Assembly: GCA_002361775.1 (NCBI GenBank)
Contig: DETV01000053.1
Coordinates: forward strand, 1 to 5,844
Direction of reading: 5' to 3'
DNA from: Eubacterium sp. UBA3279
GTDB lineage: Bacteria; Bacillota; Clostridia; Lachnospirales; Lachnospiraceae
Length of the DNA stretch: 5,844 bases
Shown piece by piece: positions 5,424 through 5,844 of the stretch. Both the position numbers and the translations under genes were made by a program. The notes beneath the pieces were generated by a model. The model saw only the letters and a program-made list of their open reading frames with translations. It did no database searches and was not told the origin of the DNA. Numbering within the stretch: the first letter of the stretch is position 1; every line of letters starts with the position of its first letter.

Positions 5424-5452
5424 TTAATAACAAAAATAATCGAACATGTCAA
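5424..5452 (-). promoter_or_regulatory. candidate antisense promoter
   Basis: On the minus strand a perfect TTGACA (5452-5447) and TATTAA (5429-5424) are 17 bases apart. A transcript from here would begin at about 5417 with the 5383-5416 hairpin at its 5' end and run antisense to the amidohydrolase gene. There is no coding sequence for it to serve, so it may be a chance match. Confidence 0.22.
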
Positions 5453-5525
5453 GAGCACCCAGTTGTCATGCTGTTATTCCGCATTTTATCTGATTCTGAA
5501 CCATCCCACATTCAATCAACTTAAA

Positions 5526-5588
5526 AAGAGGCATGGCATAAATTATTCTGATAGATTTTACATCAAATTGCTTTATGTCGTGCCTTTT
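5526..5588. terminator. long stem-loop, possibly bidirectional terminator
   Basis: Bases 5526-5542 pair without gaps with 5572-5588 as RNA (17 pairs, three of them G-U), closing a 29-base loop. On the plus strand it ends in CCTTTTG. On the minus strand it ends in CTCTTTTTAAG, a better T tail. It may mark the boundary between the operon and the mobile element. The compensating G-U pairs favour a structure used as RNA. Confidence 0.5.
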
Positions 5589-5634
5589 GTGTTATCATAA
5601 TGATTGCTACATAAAAAAATGTCTTCGACACCTC

Positions 5635-5680
5635 AACCCCCTAGCCCCCATTCATGGGGAAATTAGGGGTTCCTTTTTTT
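5635..5680 (+). terminator. strong intrinsic terminator just upstream of the transposase
   Basis: The outer stem AACCCC (5635-5640) with GGGGTT (5666-5671) continues into TA/TA and then CCCCA (5646-5650) with TGGGG (5655-5659), closing a TTCA loop. CC and seven Ts (5674-5680) follow. The hairpin is only 24 bases before the transposase ATG and does not fit as the end of any visible gene. It probably belongs to the insertion element and blocks transcription entering from outside. Confidence 0.7.
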
Positions 5681-5704
5681 ATCGTTTTCCTGCATAATGT
5701 TCTC

Positions 5705-5844
5705 ATGAGCGTACTACAGGATATTTTTAGAGACCATTATGAAGAAATGATTTATACATTACACCCACGTCAGTCTGTGATAGAGAACGTGGATAAAATG
5801 ATCAACTGTGGTGACCCTTCTTTTGGCGGGGCCATGTATGGCTG
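5705..5844 (+). CDS. IS91-family transposase, N-terminal part (runs off the window)
   Basis: The first 46 residues are present. MSVLQDIFRDHYEEMIYTLH leads into VIENVDKMINCGDPSFGGAMYG. This matches the beginning of the N-terminal zinc-binding domain of IS91-like transposases, where a helical lead is followed by the first cysteine (C35, in NCGDPSFGG) and a tyrosine/cysteine-rich knuckle. The family moves DNA by single-strand, rolling-circle-like transposition using a Y1/Y2 HUH nuclease domain, which would lie beyond the window. ATG 5705 is chosen because homologues begin with a similar M-x-x-L-Q-x-I-F. An in-frame ATG at 5654 lies inside the terminator hairpin and is unlikely. No Shine-Dalgarno sequence precedes 5705, so translation is probably weak. 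The element's left end cannot be fixed from sequence alone. Confidence 0.82.
   Translation, partial: MSVLQDIFRDHYEEMIYTLHPRQSVIENVDKMINCGDPSFGGAMYG

Larger units (their letters stand above)
5306..5704. other. gene-free region between operon and mobile element
   Basis: No credible coding frame is present on either strand. The stretch holds the operon hairpin (5381-5418), a possible antisense promoter (5424-5452), the long stem-loop (5526-5588), a small TGTC-TTC-GACA repeat (5620-5630) and the terminator before the transposase. The left end of the IS91-like element probably lies within 5590-5704. Confidence 0.6.

Noticed and set aside
5654..5704. Earlier in-frame ATG for the transposase (17 extra residues)
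   Set aside because: It sits in the loop and right arm of the terminator hairpin, has no ribosome binding site, and the extra residues do not resemble the usual start of the family.
1..5844. CRISPR array, tRNA or rRNA genes
   Set aside because: No regularly spaced repeats, cloverleaf patterns or rRNA-like segments were seen on either strand.

Overview
The window looks like chromosomal DNA from a low-GC Firmicute, probably a gut Clostridium-related bacterium of the Lachnospiraceae type. The basis is A+T-rich DNA, strong AGGAGG-type ribosome binding sites, textbook sigma-A promoters, short hairpin-plus-T-run terminators, and a transposase start resembling the IS91-like elements of gut Clostridia. 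The family-level placement is inference from style, not a database match.

Left flank (1-916): this is accessory or decayed DNA. Two short open frames (60-152 minus, 147-263 plus) run away from each other and both lack a start, like the 3' ends of two broken genes joined at about position 150. The plus-strand one ends inside a perfect terminator hairpin. A region with an overlapping pair of inverted repeats follows (369-401), then a convincing small ribbon-helix-helix DNA-binding protein on the minus strand (493-681). Its presumed promoter carries two 7-bp repeats exactly 10 bp apart, a good candidate for an autoregulatory operator. An A+T-rich gap leads to a near-consensus promoter (844-872).

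Core (917-5305): five genes on the plus strand form a coherent cassette. A FadR-type GntR regulator and a LysR-type regulator overlap by 4 bases (ATGA) and are closed by a strong terminator. A second promoter (2583-2611) then drives three genes: a 271-aa polytopic membrane protein of the DUF3100 type, a 153-aa membrane protein that starts immediately after it, and a 444-aa metal-dependent amidohydrolase/deaminase of the TrzN/AtzA/MTA-SAH-deaminase-like branch with its metal and catalytic residues intact. The simplest reading is a substrate-induced uptake-and-hydrolysis system. The two membrane proteins would be a two-subunit carrier for a small nitrogen-containing compound, the amidohydrolase would open or deaminate it in the cytoplasm, and one or both regulators would sense it. 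Transport function and substrate are inferred, not shown. This cassette is the best candidate here for an undescribed system.

Right flank (5306-5844): about 350 bases without a gene hold three hairpins. The last is a strong intrinsic terminator immediately upstream of the truncated 5' end of an IS91-family transposase that runs off the window. The cassette is therefore bordered by mobile or decayed DNA on both sides.
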